From NCBI GenBank assembly GCA_943737045.1, contig CALSFV010000359.1:124001-188000 (forward strand): a stretch of 64,000 bases of DNA. Reading direction: 5' to 3'. Both the position numbers and the translations under genes were made by a program. Each line of letters opens with the position of its first letter. Position 1 is the stretch's first letter. This document shows positions 32,475 to 46,100 of the stretch, one piece after another. The notes below the pieces were generated by a model. That model ran no database searches. It was not told the DNA's origin and saw only the letters and a program-made list of their open reading frames with translations. This DNA comes from Parapristionchus giblindavisi (taxonomy: Eukaryota > Nematoda > Chromadorea > Rhabditida > Diplogasteridae).

Positions 32475-33243
32475 CTAAACTTGGTATTACTTATTACTCT
32501 GAGGATGAAATCTCAAACCCCTTATATAAAGAAACCCATGAACGGTTGTCGGCAAACGAGGGTCATTATCATTATCGAACTATCGATAAGATTAATGAGA
32601 TAATACTCAATCTCTCCTTTTCGGCTGTTGGAGAAGAAAACGTTAGATGAGGTTGGCGAGTTTCAATCTACATTTAGGTATTTACACATCGACAGAATTG
32701 TGAGAAACAGTCCATCATTTCAAGTATAACTTCTACGAAACTTGAATCATGCAGGATTTGTCACTTTCACATTTGCCACTTTGATGATTTTCAGATAAGA
32801 CCCATTTCCTCAATTTTGCTAAATGCCCGCCCAAGGAAAGCAAAAAATAACGATTTTTCCAAATATTAATTTAGAAATAGTTATTTATCCATATGAAAAA
32901 AACTGTGATTGTGCCGAAAACGTGTGAACAAAGTATTCCTTGTGGTGAATCAATTAACAAATACGAATATATAGTAATTATAATAATTTATCACAGTTGA
33001 TATGAGCAAATTATAAATATAATATGTACGAATCTGATATATAAATCTGAGAAAAAATCAATCAGTAAAAGTAGGCTCTAAGTATGGATTCAACCGATAT
33101 GAGAATTAAATAGATATCTGAACAATCTAAGCTATATTATAAATATTGATTATGCATGGTAGAAAATGGAACACATATTGATATTGGAGATTCTTAACTT
33201 ACAAATGTACAGTACCCTATGGCACCGATCAATCAATCGATAT
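32475..33243. repeat. Junction of copy B with the 3' flank of copy C
   Basis: After exon 26 of copy B the homology to the intron fades around 32550-32600. The sequence then matches the VPS8 3' flank (gttggagaag...ttagatgagg, compare 5824 and 27277) and continues to the stop of copy C. This unit lacks the CAGGGCTGGGC element, so it shows the empty or deleted state of that site. Confidence 0.7.
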
Positions 33244-33752
33244 CTACAAATTCCCGGCAGGACCCATATATGGTTCGTCGTCCCACAGATCGAAGATGTT
33301 CCGTCGCTTGTGTGGTCGACGATCGTCACGACCAAACAGCACACGACGGGATACGGTAGACGAAGGCTTTTCCCAATCACTGCCCATATCTACCGTATCC
33401 AGATAGTGATCAGCACCATCAGCGAAATCGCACACTGGACACACTTTCTTCCCGGTAGACCAACAATCTTGATGCAGCATGTGACCACAACTATAAAGAA
33501 AATCAATCAATACGTGATTATCGATCGATAACAAAATCAATAAATCGCAGTTTTTTTTTCTGGATAAATTTTAAGATCACGTCTACAAATAAACACAAAA
33601 TCAATCAATAAATAATCTGGACTATCAATCAATACCATGAAGTAAAGTGGGGAAAATCAATACTTGTATAGGTAGCTGGCCTTCGTGATGGGACCCGCAC
33701 ATGATACGCACTCGGGCGCAATGATATGGGAATGACGACGAGTCGAGAGATT
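33244..33752 (-). other. VPS8: VPS8-C exons 38-39: C-terminal RING-H2 finger
   Basis: The ligand pattern is C-V-S-C (residues 1212, 1215), C-G-H (1228, 1230), H-Q-D-C (1233, 1236) and C-P-V-C (1244, 1247). This is C-x2-C / C-x-H-x2-H-x2-C / C-x2-C, as in VPS8 and other class C/CORVET-HOPS RING subunits. One intron falls inside the finger, just before CGH. A basic tail (RRPHKRRNIF) follows up to the stop TAG at 33244-33246. The same exon pair occurs in copies A (7212-7719) and B (29046-29562) with all ligands kept. Confidence 0.9.
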
Positions 33753-33789
33753 CTGAAATGGATTAAGTCAGTCATACTGTCAATCGATT

Positions 33790-33834
<45 letters not shown>

Positions 33835-35225
33835 ATCGATTAATCAATCAATTTTATCATATCAAGTACTAAATGCTCAGTCATACTGTAGGATACTGTA
33901 ATTGGAAAGAAAGTGATCTATCTTAACGCCCGTGGGAATGGACCACATACAGTCATAGTCATTTTTGAACTCGACAGCAGCAAGAACTCGGACCACCGAG
34001 GTGAGATTACTCCCAAATCATAGCATACGCGAAACTCGAAATCCACAGGTGCAAATAAGGGAAAGAGAGCAAGACATTCGCAAGAAAGCTCGTCTCTGCG
34101 CGCCAATCACCAACATGGCTTGATGCTGTTAGAACGATAACATAGCGCCAATACATACCGTACCCCTCACACTCATTGTCAAACACACGTACCGTACCCT
34201 CACATTCCAACACTCCTACCGTACCCCTCACAATCAAACACTCCTACCGTACCCCTCGCACTCCTACCGTACCCTCACACTCCAACACTCCTACCGTACC
34301 CCTGACACTCACCACAAGTTGCTGCAACGCCTCCGCTCCTTCCGCATGTTGTACTCTGGCAAAGGCATGGAGCACACGGGATTCGTGATCACACGATGAG
34401 ATAATCGATGAGAGCAGAGAAGAGTACTCACTGTAACGGAATTGAGGTAGATCAATGAATATTGATTGACTCTAGCTTAGGGAAAGATAATATATGAAGA
34501 TAGGAGAAAGTTCGGCGGTGTATCAACTTGATCACTTGATACTAACTTGAGGTAGATCAATGAATATTGGGAACTTCTCTGGTTTTTATGACCCAGGATA
34601 TTGCGAAATTAGAAATACACACGGTATTTTTCCGTGATTGACCGCGCAGGAGAGCATAATAAACATAGATGGGCGTGGTATCTGGAGCTTGATTCTACAG
34701 GGGGGGGGGGGATCGGAACGAGAAATGGCTAATTTTACAGAATGCCTTCACTTTTTTCAAAAATTTCGCCTAAACGTCATTTTTACTGGGGGTATTCCAC
34801 AAATTTTCGAAGAACCCTAATTGAGTTTTTGAGAGAGTAGAGTGTGCAATCAAGAAAGAAACCTGGTCCAACAAACAGAGAAGTACCGAATATTGATTGA
34901 CTAGGTTAGGGTAGGCTAATATATGTAGATAGGAGATTTTTTCATATTTCATCTTTCCATAAACTATATCAGAAAAACTATTCATATCTATGAAATATGC
35001 ATTCCTTGCAACATGAATCCACCAAGTGCGCTCATGCATCACTCAAAGACAGAGCGAGAACAGGCACAGTAAATATACCTGTAGGTTCCCGAGGCGAAGG
35101 CGGGATACTGTAGCAGGGATTGCATGATATCGATCGCCCTCTCCGTTCCGCCCTCCAGAACCCGCTCCACTGTGTGCAGGAGGCGATTGTGCATCTCTGA
35201 AATATTTATTTATTTATTTATATAT

Positions 35226-35302
<77 letters not shown>

Positions 35303-38300
35303 TGATAAGTGAATATATGATAATGTACAAGTATGGGATTGCAAGCACATCAAATACAAATACAAACTTTGAGATAATATTAATATACTCTCATTTATAG
35401 GGTTGTTCATCATTAATTTATATAATTTATATATCTTTTTCTGTACCGTGTTTTCTTGCATAAACTATTATTATAATCATTTTATGCGTTTTACAAGAAT
35501 GTATTAATGATTGTACTTCATGGTGTTTCGGCCGCTACGTCTCTGGTGTTGAAATCCTTGCATGATCACGAATACAAGTATAATCATGCATGATTCGACA
35601 TTCCATGCATGATCATGCCATTAATTACACGAATTTTACTTGGATCATGCAAGGATTCAAACACCTGAGGTCTAGACATACATTATTCGTGATGCTATTG
35701 GTTGTCGCTGGTATGCCCATTGCGCACCCGGTGATTCCGCGCAATATCACCTCAACTTATTTCATGAAACTATTCGGGATACCAATTCTTCATGGAAATG
35801 TCCGAATCATGGATTTAACTTCTTATTCGCTACACTCAAAATACGTCATAACCTCAGTTAGGAATCGGCTTATGCAACTTGCTAGGCATCGAGATCGAGG
35901 TGCGAACCCAGTCTAACAAGACTATTACAAAAATACAAATTTGTGGATACACTAATTGCCGCGATCAATCAGTTTGAGATGTTAAAAATAGCGAATCAAA
36001 CAAAGAGATCATCGGATTAGGCCACGCCCCTTCCCACTCATCGTCCTCATTGTACTAGGCCACGCCCCCCTTTCCAAAGATACCGTAACCATCGAAATAA
36101 GCCACGCCCATTTCCACATACCGTAATCATCGACTTAGGCCACACCCCTTTTCCACATACCGTAATCATCTTCTTAGGCCACACCCCTTTCCACACATAC
36201 CGTACTCATGGTACAAGGTCACGCCCCCTTCCCACACTCACCATCCTCATTGCCTCCTCTCCTCGTCGCTTCGACAATCTTATGGAAGAGCGTGAGCAGC
36301 CATCCCATCTCAGTCGTCTCGGAGGGATGAGAACGAGCGAATCGAAGAATCTCATCCGTGTACGATACTGGAAAGGAGGATTACGGTAATTATCACGAGG
36401 AATACTGTATCAGATTACGGTAATAATTATGAGAAATACCGTACAGACTACGGTAATCACTAGGATTTCGGTGTCTGATTACGGTAACGATTATTGTGAG
36501 GATTGCCATATCAGTACGGTAATGATCATATTCTACGATAATCGACTACGGTAATTGGATTGCTGTGTCTGATCACGGTATTGAATCATTCAACACTACT
36601 GCGATATCACGGAACCAGATCAATCTTATTCCTAGCCCAAATTCATTGCTAGGCCAGTGGCCATTCAGAATTGGTTCTATTGTGTTCAAATCACTCACAC
36701 AATGCCGAATCATCCGCCCTCTCAATGGCCGTGTCCAGTTGCTCGATGAGCAGTGCGAACGCCTTCGTGAGCAGACCTCGTGCCTGCAATGTGTGACGTG
36801 TGACATAAGTCGAAAAGTATGTTACAAAGTACCTAGCCTGACCGGATTTTGAGCCAAATTTGACAAAAATCGAAAAACCAAACCGAATTTTGAAAACCGA
36901 TAATATAGCGATTCGACCTATGATATATGTTTGTGCATCGTCGGTGGCGACTTTTCCCAAATACACCATCCGCCACACCACCACCACTACAGTATACCTC
37001 CATAAGCAGCACACACGACGCGGTTCGACCGGCTGCAGCTGCAGCATTCAGGCAGACGTCCGTGCGGGATCCGAGCGGTAGCCAGTACTGTAGAAGGGAC
37101 TGAAATATTGATGGATTGGATGGATCAATGAAGATTGTATTCATACATTTTGGGAGGGCGAAATTATAATTATCCAAATATTCTTTGGCCCGATTCAACC
37201 CTGGGTCCACCCCATTTTGTGGCGATCTGAGCTTCTGCAGTAGTGTCCATTTTGGCCCCACCCACAATCTATTGTTCTTGCGAAATATAAACACATTAGT
37301 ACAAAACTGACCCGATCTACATCTCAAGTACTCGGAACTGACCCGACATGGGGGTGATTCTTACTAATCTCGAACTCCCGCATATTACTAGATGGATTTC
37401 GAAACTGACCGTATCGACATCACATGCATGCAGAAGCATGGGATATTGGTTTATCATTGTGCATAGAGAAATACCAGAAAATTGGCCTACTGTAATTATC
37501 TTGTAGAAAACACACAACCAGAAATCAACTGCTCCTAGATATAAATCTCCTCCTCTATCCCGACTCTCACTCTCTACAGCACTACCGATACGAACGATTG
37601 CAGAGTACAGATCAAAGGATAAAGATCAAAGATCAAAGATCAAACCTTGATCTCTTCATCGCTCCGCTGTCCCTCCTTGCACATCCATTCAAAGGACATC
37701 TCGAAGAGCCATTCGTCCAGATCGTCATCTTCTCCCGTCAGAATACGATCTCCACGATCATGACTGAATAATCAATCAATAATTCGATCAATAAATCAAT
37801 AATTCAATTAATCGATCAATATTTGTACCGAGGTTCTTTCTTTACAAATACTATACTACAATTTTCTTTCTTTAATAGAAAGTAGTTTAAAAACCAAAGA
37901 CAACGAGCACAGTCTATAGAAGACAGAACTATAAACATACATGGGCGGGATACCTGGAGCTCGATTTTACAGGGGGCATCCGAACGAAAAATGGTTAATT
38001 TTACAGGGGGCCTCCACTTTTTTTTCTCAAAAATTTCACCTGAACGTCATTTTTACAGGGGGTATTCCACAAATTTTCGAAGATTCCTAATTTTACAGGG
38101 GGCACCCCCATGTCGGCGCCCATGTATGACTATGAAACATTCACCAAGTCCATCTAAAGTAGATTTGAATTGTCTTTCACGTTAGCGTTAGGCCAATAAA
38201 TCAATAAATCATTCAATCATTGTCTTTATAGAAATTCAGTAATATAGCTAGAAACAACTTGGTAGAGGTTCACTGTCTACAACCCAAAGAAAGGGAAAAT

Positions 38301-41300
38301 TCCAAAGATCAAAGATCAAAGAACAACAATCACTCCTACCGTAATCCGAATGCCTCCACGATCATCTCTCCATTCCTCTCTCTGATCCTCTTCCTCGTAT
38401 CCGGTATCGTCCTTCTTCGAAGCTCGATTAGATACTCCTACAATAAAAACTAAAATAATTTTTTTTTAAATAATATTTTTTTAAACATTTTAACATTTTT
38501 AAAAGCACTTGGACATCAACCAAGCGGTGGCACAGGGAGAGCGGTCATCGAAAACTAGGCAAGGCAAAAAATTAAGGTACGGCGCATCATGGTGTGCTCT
38601 AACCGTCTGCGCTCTCTCACTTTTGCGTACTATCTCTCTTTTTTTCTATATCTTTTTCTCAGTCACTCCATGACCACTCTCGAAACGCTTTGAAAGCCCA
38701 CATCAAATACTCTCTCCAAGTCCCTACTTTTATTATTACTTCGCCTCTCCCTTCTGCATATTGAAACACCTTTGCGGTGTACGATAAATAAATAAATAAA
38801 CAACTATAGCAACGATATTGTGTGATAGGCTCATAACTCACCTGTAGATGTTCCACGACCAGCGACGCCGTCGACGTTGAGCACAGCGAGGAGAGAGCCT
38901 GAATCAGGAACCTTGTTTAAAAAATAAAAGAAAAAATATTTTGGATATACGCAACAAAAGAAGCCAGGCAGACCCAGATACAAAGGGAAGCAACCCGTTG
39001 ATATCTCGTTTCTAAACCCTTTCATTTCCTTCACTTCAGACTTCTTAACAATAATGTATTTGCGCTGAAACAATCATACTGTTTTTTAATGCTAAAAAGT
39101 TTTCTTATTTATGCGAGAAGAACACCCATATCACACAAATCAATCGATTATCGTGTAATTTGTCCAAAGTGGGCGGAGTCTACAACCAACCTCGACGTTC
39201 TCCTTGAGAAACTCTGTGATACTCTTACGCTCCTCTCTCGTCAGTTCCGATTGCACGAGACGTGTGGACACGTCGAAGAAGGCGTCCTGAGTGGAAAAGA
39301 AGGGTTACGGTAGATCAAGATTACGGTAGATCCATATCGATTGACACCTACCGTAGACACAGGCGGCGCCAGATAGCACTTGAGCAGATCGATGAAGCGA
39401 CGTTGCAATCGATAAATGTGCGAACAAATTGTTACCCTGAAGATTCGAAAAAATCAATAAATCGATAATCGGTCAATCAATCAATAATCCACCCCTACCG
39501 TAGTGGTTTCGCGCTCAGTCGCAGCACCCGCTCCATGTCGATGCCAGCCACGTAGCGCATTACCTGAGATCGATTAAATTTAATCAATAAATCAAAAAAT
39601 CAATAAAATTGCTAGGATACCGTACCTCAACTACCGACTGTTCTTCAGATGGAGTGAGTATGGGCATCCGGAGCAGATGCTCGATAGCCTAAACATAGCA
39701 TTATTTATTTACTTATTTATTTATCCATTTACTTATTAGGTATTACTTATTAGCGGGGATTCGCTGACAATGATGCTGAAATCTCAAAGCGCTCCTGCAT
39801 AGGTATCCATGAGCAGTTGCAACCCGTTGTCAACAAAAGCGACGTCACAAGCGAAGACGCCCCCCCTCGTCCTCCACGGCTGGCCACCATTCATGGATAC
39901 GGCCTCTGGCCACAGTCTCTTCTGGGAAAACGAGAGACAAATCTGTCCGGCCAAAGTTCTTTTCTTCTTCAAATTCAATAAATCAATAATCCTCACCTGA
40001 TTGACCGTCTCGCCGGGTGAGATGATTCGATCTGTCGCCACCAGATTGGCAACGAAACGAAGATACTCGGAGAGGATGGAGGCACTCGAACACTCTAATG
40101 AGAGGGTCCCGACGATCTGGAAAGAAAGAAGATAAGATTGATTATTGATTGATTATACCAGGACTGAATGACCGTAATCATGAACAATATTGATTATTGG
40201 TCAACAAAAATATCGTTTACTAAATATCGTTTACATAATAAAATCAAACGTGAGACCAATCGATATCCTACTGTATCTCTCCACACATGTTGTTAGTTCA
40301 CTTTAACCAATCAATATAATCTAATCAATCTAATCAATCAATACAATCTTTAAACAATCAATACAATCTGTCCTACGGTACCTCAGTCAATCTCTGCAAT
40401 CGATTGTCCTCAGACTGGAATAGGGGCGCATCGGCGCACGTGCACACCACGTGTAGAAACTGCAGATAGAAGAATAGTTAGCATGGGTAGAGAAACTGAA
40501 TTGAAGACAATATCGAGAACACTTATTGCATATGACCAATCATACCACACAGAAACGCGGAATCACCAGGTCACTCAAGTGATATCCCAACATACTTCGA
40601 TTCAACTCTTTACGACCCCCTCCTCCAAATTCAGTGTTCGCACAGTTAACCTCGATAAAGAGAGCTCTGCACAAGGTCGGATGAAAACTATTGGCATATG
40701 AGAGACAATCGCTAATGAATAGACAAAGTATGCAAATGGCTCTCATTTCATGGTTATCATCCCACCTGGTACCCATTTTTAACGGAGATTCTCATTATCT
40801 CATCGCTGCTCGGCCTTTGGCTAGTACCAGAGAACTATCGCAGGCATACCTGTTGGGCGTCAAACTGCAGCAGCAATCGGAGATACGGATAGGAGCGGCT
40901 CTCACGACGAGCCGATAATGATGTTGATGATGAAGTGCCTATATTCATTTTAAAAGGTTTTCAAAAAGACTTTTAATATTTATCTTTTAGTAGTTATTAA
41001 GTGACTTCGAAAGCAATTGCGGGACAAGTATCCACCTATTCTATCAAACTCTCGAAACACAAAATCAGTAGTTTAAAATGACACAGCGAGCTAATTTAGA
41101 GCTCTCCGCTCTGGCCACGCTCTCTCGCAGAGAAAGAAATCGAGAGTGTGCGAACAGAGCGGAGAACTTTTCAATCTAATCAAATCCATCACTACACATA
41201 CCCGCTCCGTCCTTGCCCCGCACGGCAGTGATGCAGCGGTAAACCTGAAACCGAGTGTGTCAATCGATAAATCCTATCGCCATACTCCGGTTTTGCAATG

Positions 41301-43102
41301 CAATATTATAGTAAGTAGCGTGAAAAATAACTTACTTCATACTTACTTTTTCACTACATTATCATGAAATAGCAAAACAGTAACAAAAAAGTAAGTATAC
41401 ATTAAGTTACTTTTGCGCGCTACTTACTATAATATTACCATATTAAAAGTATACCGTATCATCATCATCCTAACCTGAAAGCGTGTGCCAATCGATAAAT
41501 CCTACTATATACCGTAACTACTATATACCGTAATCCCCCACCTGAACGGATACGGTAGCAGCCTGATCAGGCGGCAGCACTCCTATGGGATAGGCCGCAC
41601 CCGCCAGACAGCAGTGCAGGTAGAGCATGAGTTGGGCGCCCTGTTGCACCTCGTGATCCGACAGAAGATCATCGACGCGTCCCGACGAGAACGACGCTAC
41701 CGTATCCAACATTTCCTGAATCAGGGTTGATCGATCAATAGCTACAGTATCCCAATAACTACAGTATACGGTATACCTCTAGCGGTCCGAGATAATCTCC
41801 GAGCGCTCGATTCATCACGTAGATCACGCCGTCGTACAGGCCGTTCTGTCGACACGTCGTCATGACCTACAGTAACCAGAGCTACAGTAATCAGATCTAC
41901 AGTAATCAGATCTACAGTAATCAGATCTACAGTAATCAGACCTACAGTAATCAGACATACAGTAATCAGAGCTATAGTAATCAGATCTACAGTAATCAGA
42001 CCTACAGTAATCAGAGCTATAGTAATCAGATCTACAGTAATCAGACCTACAGTAATCAGATCTACAGTACTCAGACCTACAGTAGCAATTTTCAGACCTA
42101 CAGTGTTAATATTCAGACATACAGTAACCCGAACTATCATTATGTGCTATCATATGCTCAACATGAATCTATATAATATATTTATCTTTTCTGTACCGTG
42201 TTTTTTCTTGTAAAACGCGTAAATTATTATATTATTATTATTATATTATCCCTACTATTGTGATCACCCAAGGGACATCGTGTGCTTTGAATAACGTGTT
42301 GTACTTTTACTTGTATCTCTAGTAACCAGGACTAGCACATTCCGACCGAACTACTACTGTGCATATTGCATAATATAATACAATTTGTATTCTACACTGC
42401 CCAAATCTACAGTAATCTCCGTACATCTACAGTAATCTCCGTACATCTACAGCAATCTCCGTACATCTACAGTAATCTCCGAACGGTGGTTACGGTACCT
42501 TGTGCAGATCAATGCATTCGATGGGTATGCGCACAACGGCCGCTTGCAGTTGGGAGAAGTGACCCTCGTTGATGAGATTACCTCAAAGATCAAAGATGAA
42601 ATGTGGCTCATAACAAGAATGACTGAGCAAGCAACGAATGCTACGTGTAGATTCATAAGATACGGGACAACAATCCAGATCTTTGCTTAAAATTGAAAAC
42701 ATCTATATGAATTGCTTCATGAAATCAGCCGAACACATCAAAGATCAAAGATCAAAGATCATATATTTAAAAAATCAAATTTGCTAAACTATTAGATAAT
42801 CTAATTGTCCTTAAGCCTTCATCGCTCTATATATCTATCATAATTGTCGTCTCTGTACACTCCACCTGTTACGGAGTACGAGTATTAACTGAATTGTTGC
42901 GCACGTGCGCGAAGATAAATAAAATAAAATAAAATATAAGCCTAGAGAAACCTGAAAGATCAAAGATCAAAGATCAACACAAACCAAGATAGTCCGAGAC
43001 GATAGTGGGCGGTGGACGCTCCATCACCCCGTCCAGTATGTAGTCATCGAGAAACTCGAGAATGACCGCACGCGATAGACCGTCCTTCTCCAGTCTGGAA
43101 AA

Positions 43103-43166
<64 letters not shown>

Positions 43167-46100
43167 TGATCTTTTTTTTAAATAACGATTAATTCCTTCA
43201 ATCGGTATATTCGTATTTTAAAAGAGATCGTTCATCTTTCAGCCCAAATACACGAATCAAATCAATCAATCGACTCTCAATTATATACAAGGCGAGGCAG
43301 TGAAACTAGAAATTGCCAGGCGCACGACTCTCACGAATTGAGATGTAAGGATGAATCTTTGAAGATAGTCGGACCAGGCTTTATGAATGTAGTAAGAAAC
43401 AAGGATGAGTGGAACCATATCATGTCACTACAGATCCGGTGACCCACCGCTTCATTGATCTCGATAAAACGATTAAATGCAAAATGGAAAGACTCTCACA
43501 TGATATCCAAAGATCGGGGGGGGGGGGCAAACGTGAGTTATTGCCTGCTCATGTCATTATCATTATTATTATCATTATCATTTTTATTATGATGATGATT
43601 ATTATTATTATAAGTCGCGAAGGGAGAGGAAACTCAAAAAAAAACCTCGCATCACATACTATCTTTTCTTCTATTCCTATGGCAACTTTTGAACAGAAAA
43701 AAAAACACAACTAGAAATACAGTTTAATACACTTCAAGTACATACTTACGTCTCAATTAAAGTCTACTTAGAGTAAGCAAAAATTGTATTCTATACAAAC
43801 CAAAGTTTTCGAAACACAGGAACAAATATCACAAAATATGAATAGCTAACCTCGGATAGATCTCGTCATACAGCATATCAAAGAGACGGGCGCCCATCGA
43901 CACTCGAAGAAGCACGTCGATGTTGAGCTGACAACAAACAATAATAATATCAGCATAGACAATAAAAAATTACAGTATTTTAAGGCATAGCTAATTTGAA
44001 ACTCTCCGCACTGGCAATGCTCTCTCGCTTTCTTTGTCTACGAGAGAGTGTTGCCAGAGCGGTGAGTTTCAAATTAGTTGCGGATGTGCCTTTAAAATAG
44101 CAATCGAGTATGAATAAATCAGGCTCCAAAGGGGCCATGATACCACAATAGCATCAAGAAATATTATTATTATTATTATTAAGAGGAATACAGTCTCACC
44201 CTATAGTGCGCGATCAGCCCCGCGACCCGTCCACTGCTCACGCCGACTACCGTATCCTCGAGCAGCAGCCGCAGGCACTCGGCCACCCTGAAGGATGGAT
44301 ACGGTAGCTTTATTAGATAAAAGAACAAAGATCAAACCTGAGATGAATGTGCGACAGGAAGGATGGGTCTCGTGGCACAATCTTGCCTCTGGCTAGGTCG
44401 AGCAGGTAGAGTGCGGCCGGAATGTACTCTTTCCTGCAACGAAATGGTAAAATACGGTGTCCAAGCCCGATCAGTTAACGACTACTCAAAACTAGTGTGT
44501 AGCCACAATGACACTACAGTATGCCAGCACAAACTACCGCATACCTATCATAGTAGCTCTCCAGCTGCTGTTGCTCATCCATCACTGACAATTCGTAGAT
44601 GATGCTGGGTCCCAGCACGAAGATGCTCGCGCCTGTGCCAGATTACGGTAACCGCTAATCGATGAATCAATCAATCGATACCTGCGCGGACAAAGCTGTT
44701 GTAGGCCGCATTCTCGGCCACACACCGCATGGCCGCCGACACGTTTCCACCGTATGCCAGGCCCTGAATATTGATTTATTGATCGACCGCAAATATCGAT
44801 TGACATAAATTTTCATATCCTCACAAAGTGAGGATTGATCCACTATACTCATTTTCAATCTACCCACTATATAAGCGTCCTTTTTTTAAGCTAAAAATTA
44901 CAATGTAAGCGAAAAATAATGATTTTACGAAATCGACCCACTAAACAAAAATAAAAACGGTGAGGGCACCGAAAATGTATGATCGATTGAGAAGCACACG
45001 CCAACAATCTTCTGCTCATGTCATTGCGTTCACACTCTCCATCTAACATAGTCTCCCTACTCCATAATCCCCCGAGCTCGAAAGATGCTGCAGCGCCCCG
45101 AATTCAACCCGTTGATTTCACGTTTCTCGGGTGCTATCAAATCACAGACAACACAGGAATACTTGCTGTAAGTAAGAACCATTTCTTAAAATAGACAGAC
45201 CTTGTAATCAGGAGTGGCAAAGACGCACTGTAGACTGCAGCCTCCTCCTCCTCCTTCCTCATCGTCCACTCCTCCTGCACGCCGTCCCTCCGATCCTACT
45301 CCCCCTTCCACTACCGTAGCCGAATCGAGATCTACGGCGAAGAAACGCTCCTGCAAATGATTAAATTAATAATTAATTAATAATAATAAAATTAATAAGA
45401 TTAATAGATGTAGAAGAATAAGTAAGCATTTACTTTAAATGTATATTTTAAAATAAATAAGTTAACTAATAATGTGCCTTATGGTGTTTCGGCCGCTACG
45501 TCTAATGCACTTATCATTATCACATTTTAATCAATAAGCCGCCACTCCCCAACCGAAATCGCTTAAAGCGACGGAATCTCATCACTCCCTTATTGTTGCT
45601 TTATCCCTCATTATTCATGTTTTAGCTAATGGATAAACAAAAATAAATAAAATGATGCTGCTAATTAGAAAAAAAACGAACGGCATGAAAACCTTGTACA
45701 AAAACCATGCAATAAACAGACTGATTGATAGATCTATCAATCAATATATAATAACTCGAAGATAAAGTTGAAACCTCGGGCATAGATATAATAAATTAAA
45801 TTATTAAAGCTAACCTGTGCATCCACCGCCGTTACCAGCGATCCCCAGTGGAATCGAGCCTGCACGAGCGGGTGCTTGGTCCTGGGTAATTATCATTATT
45901 ATCAAAATAAAAACATCGCCGAGAAAATCAATAAATCAATAATCAACATGGTACTTTGACCTATGTCGACTATTTCAACCCTGATTATTGCCTGGAGAAG
46001 CATTACCCATATCACTGTCAAATCACAGTTATTTTCATTTCTACTGCTGTCGCGCCTCGGATGTAGATAAATAAAAAATAAATTAAATTATTGATTAATT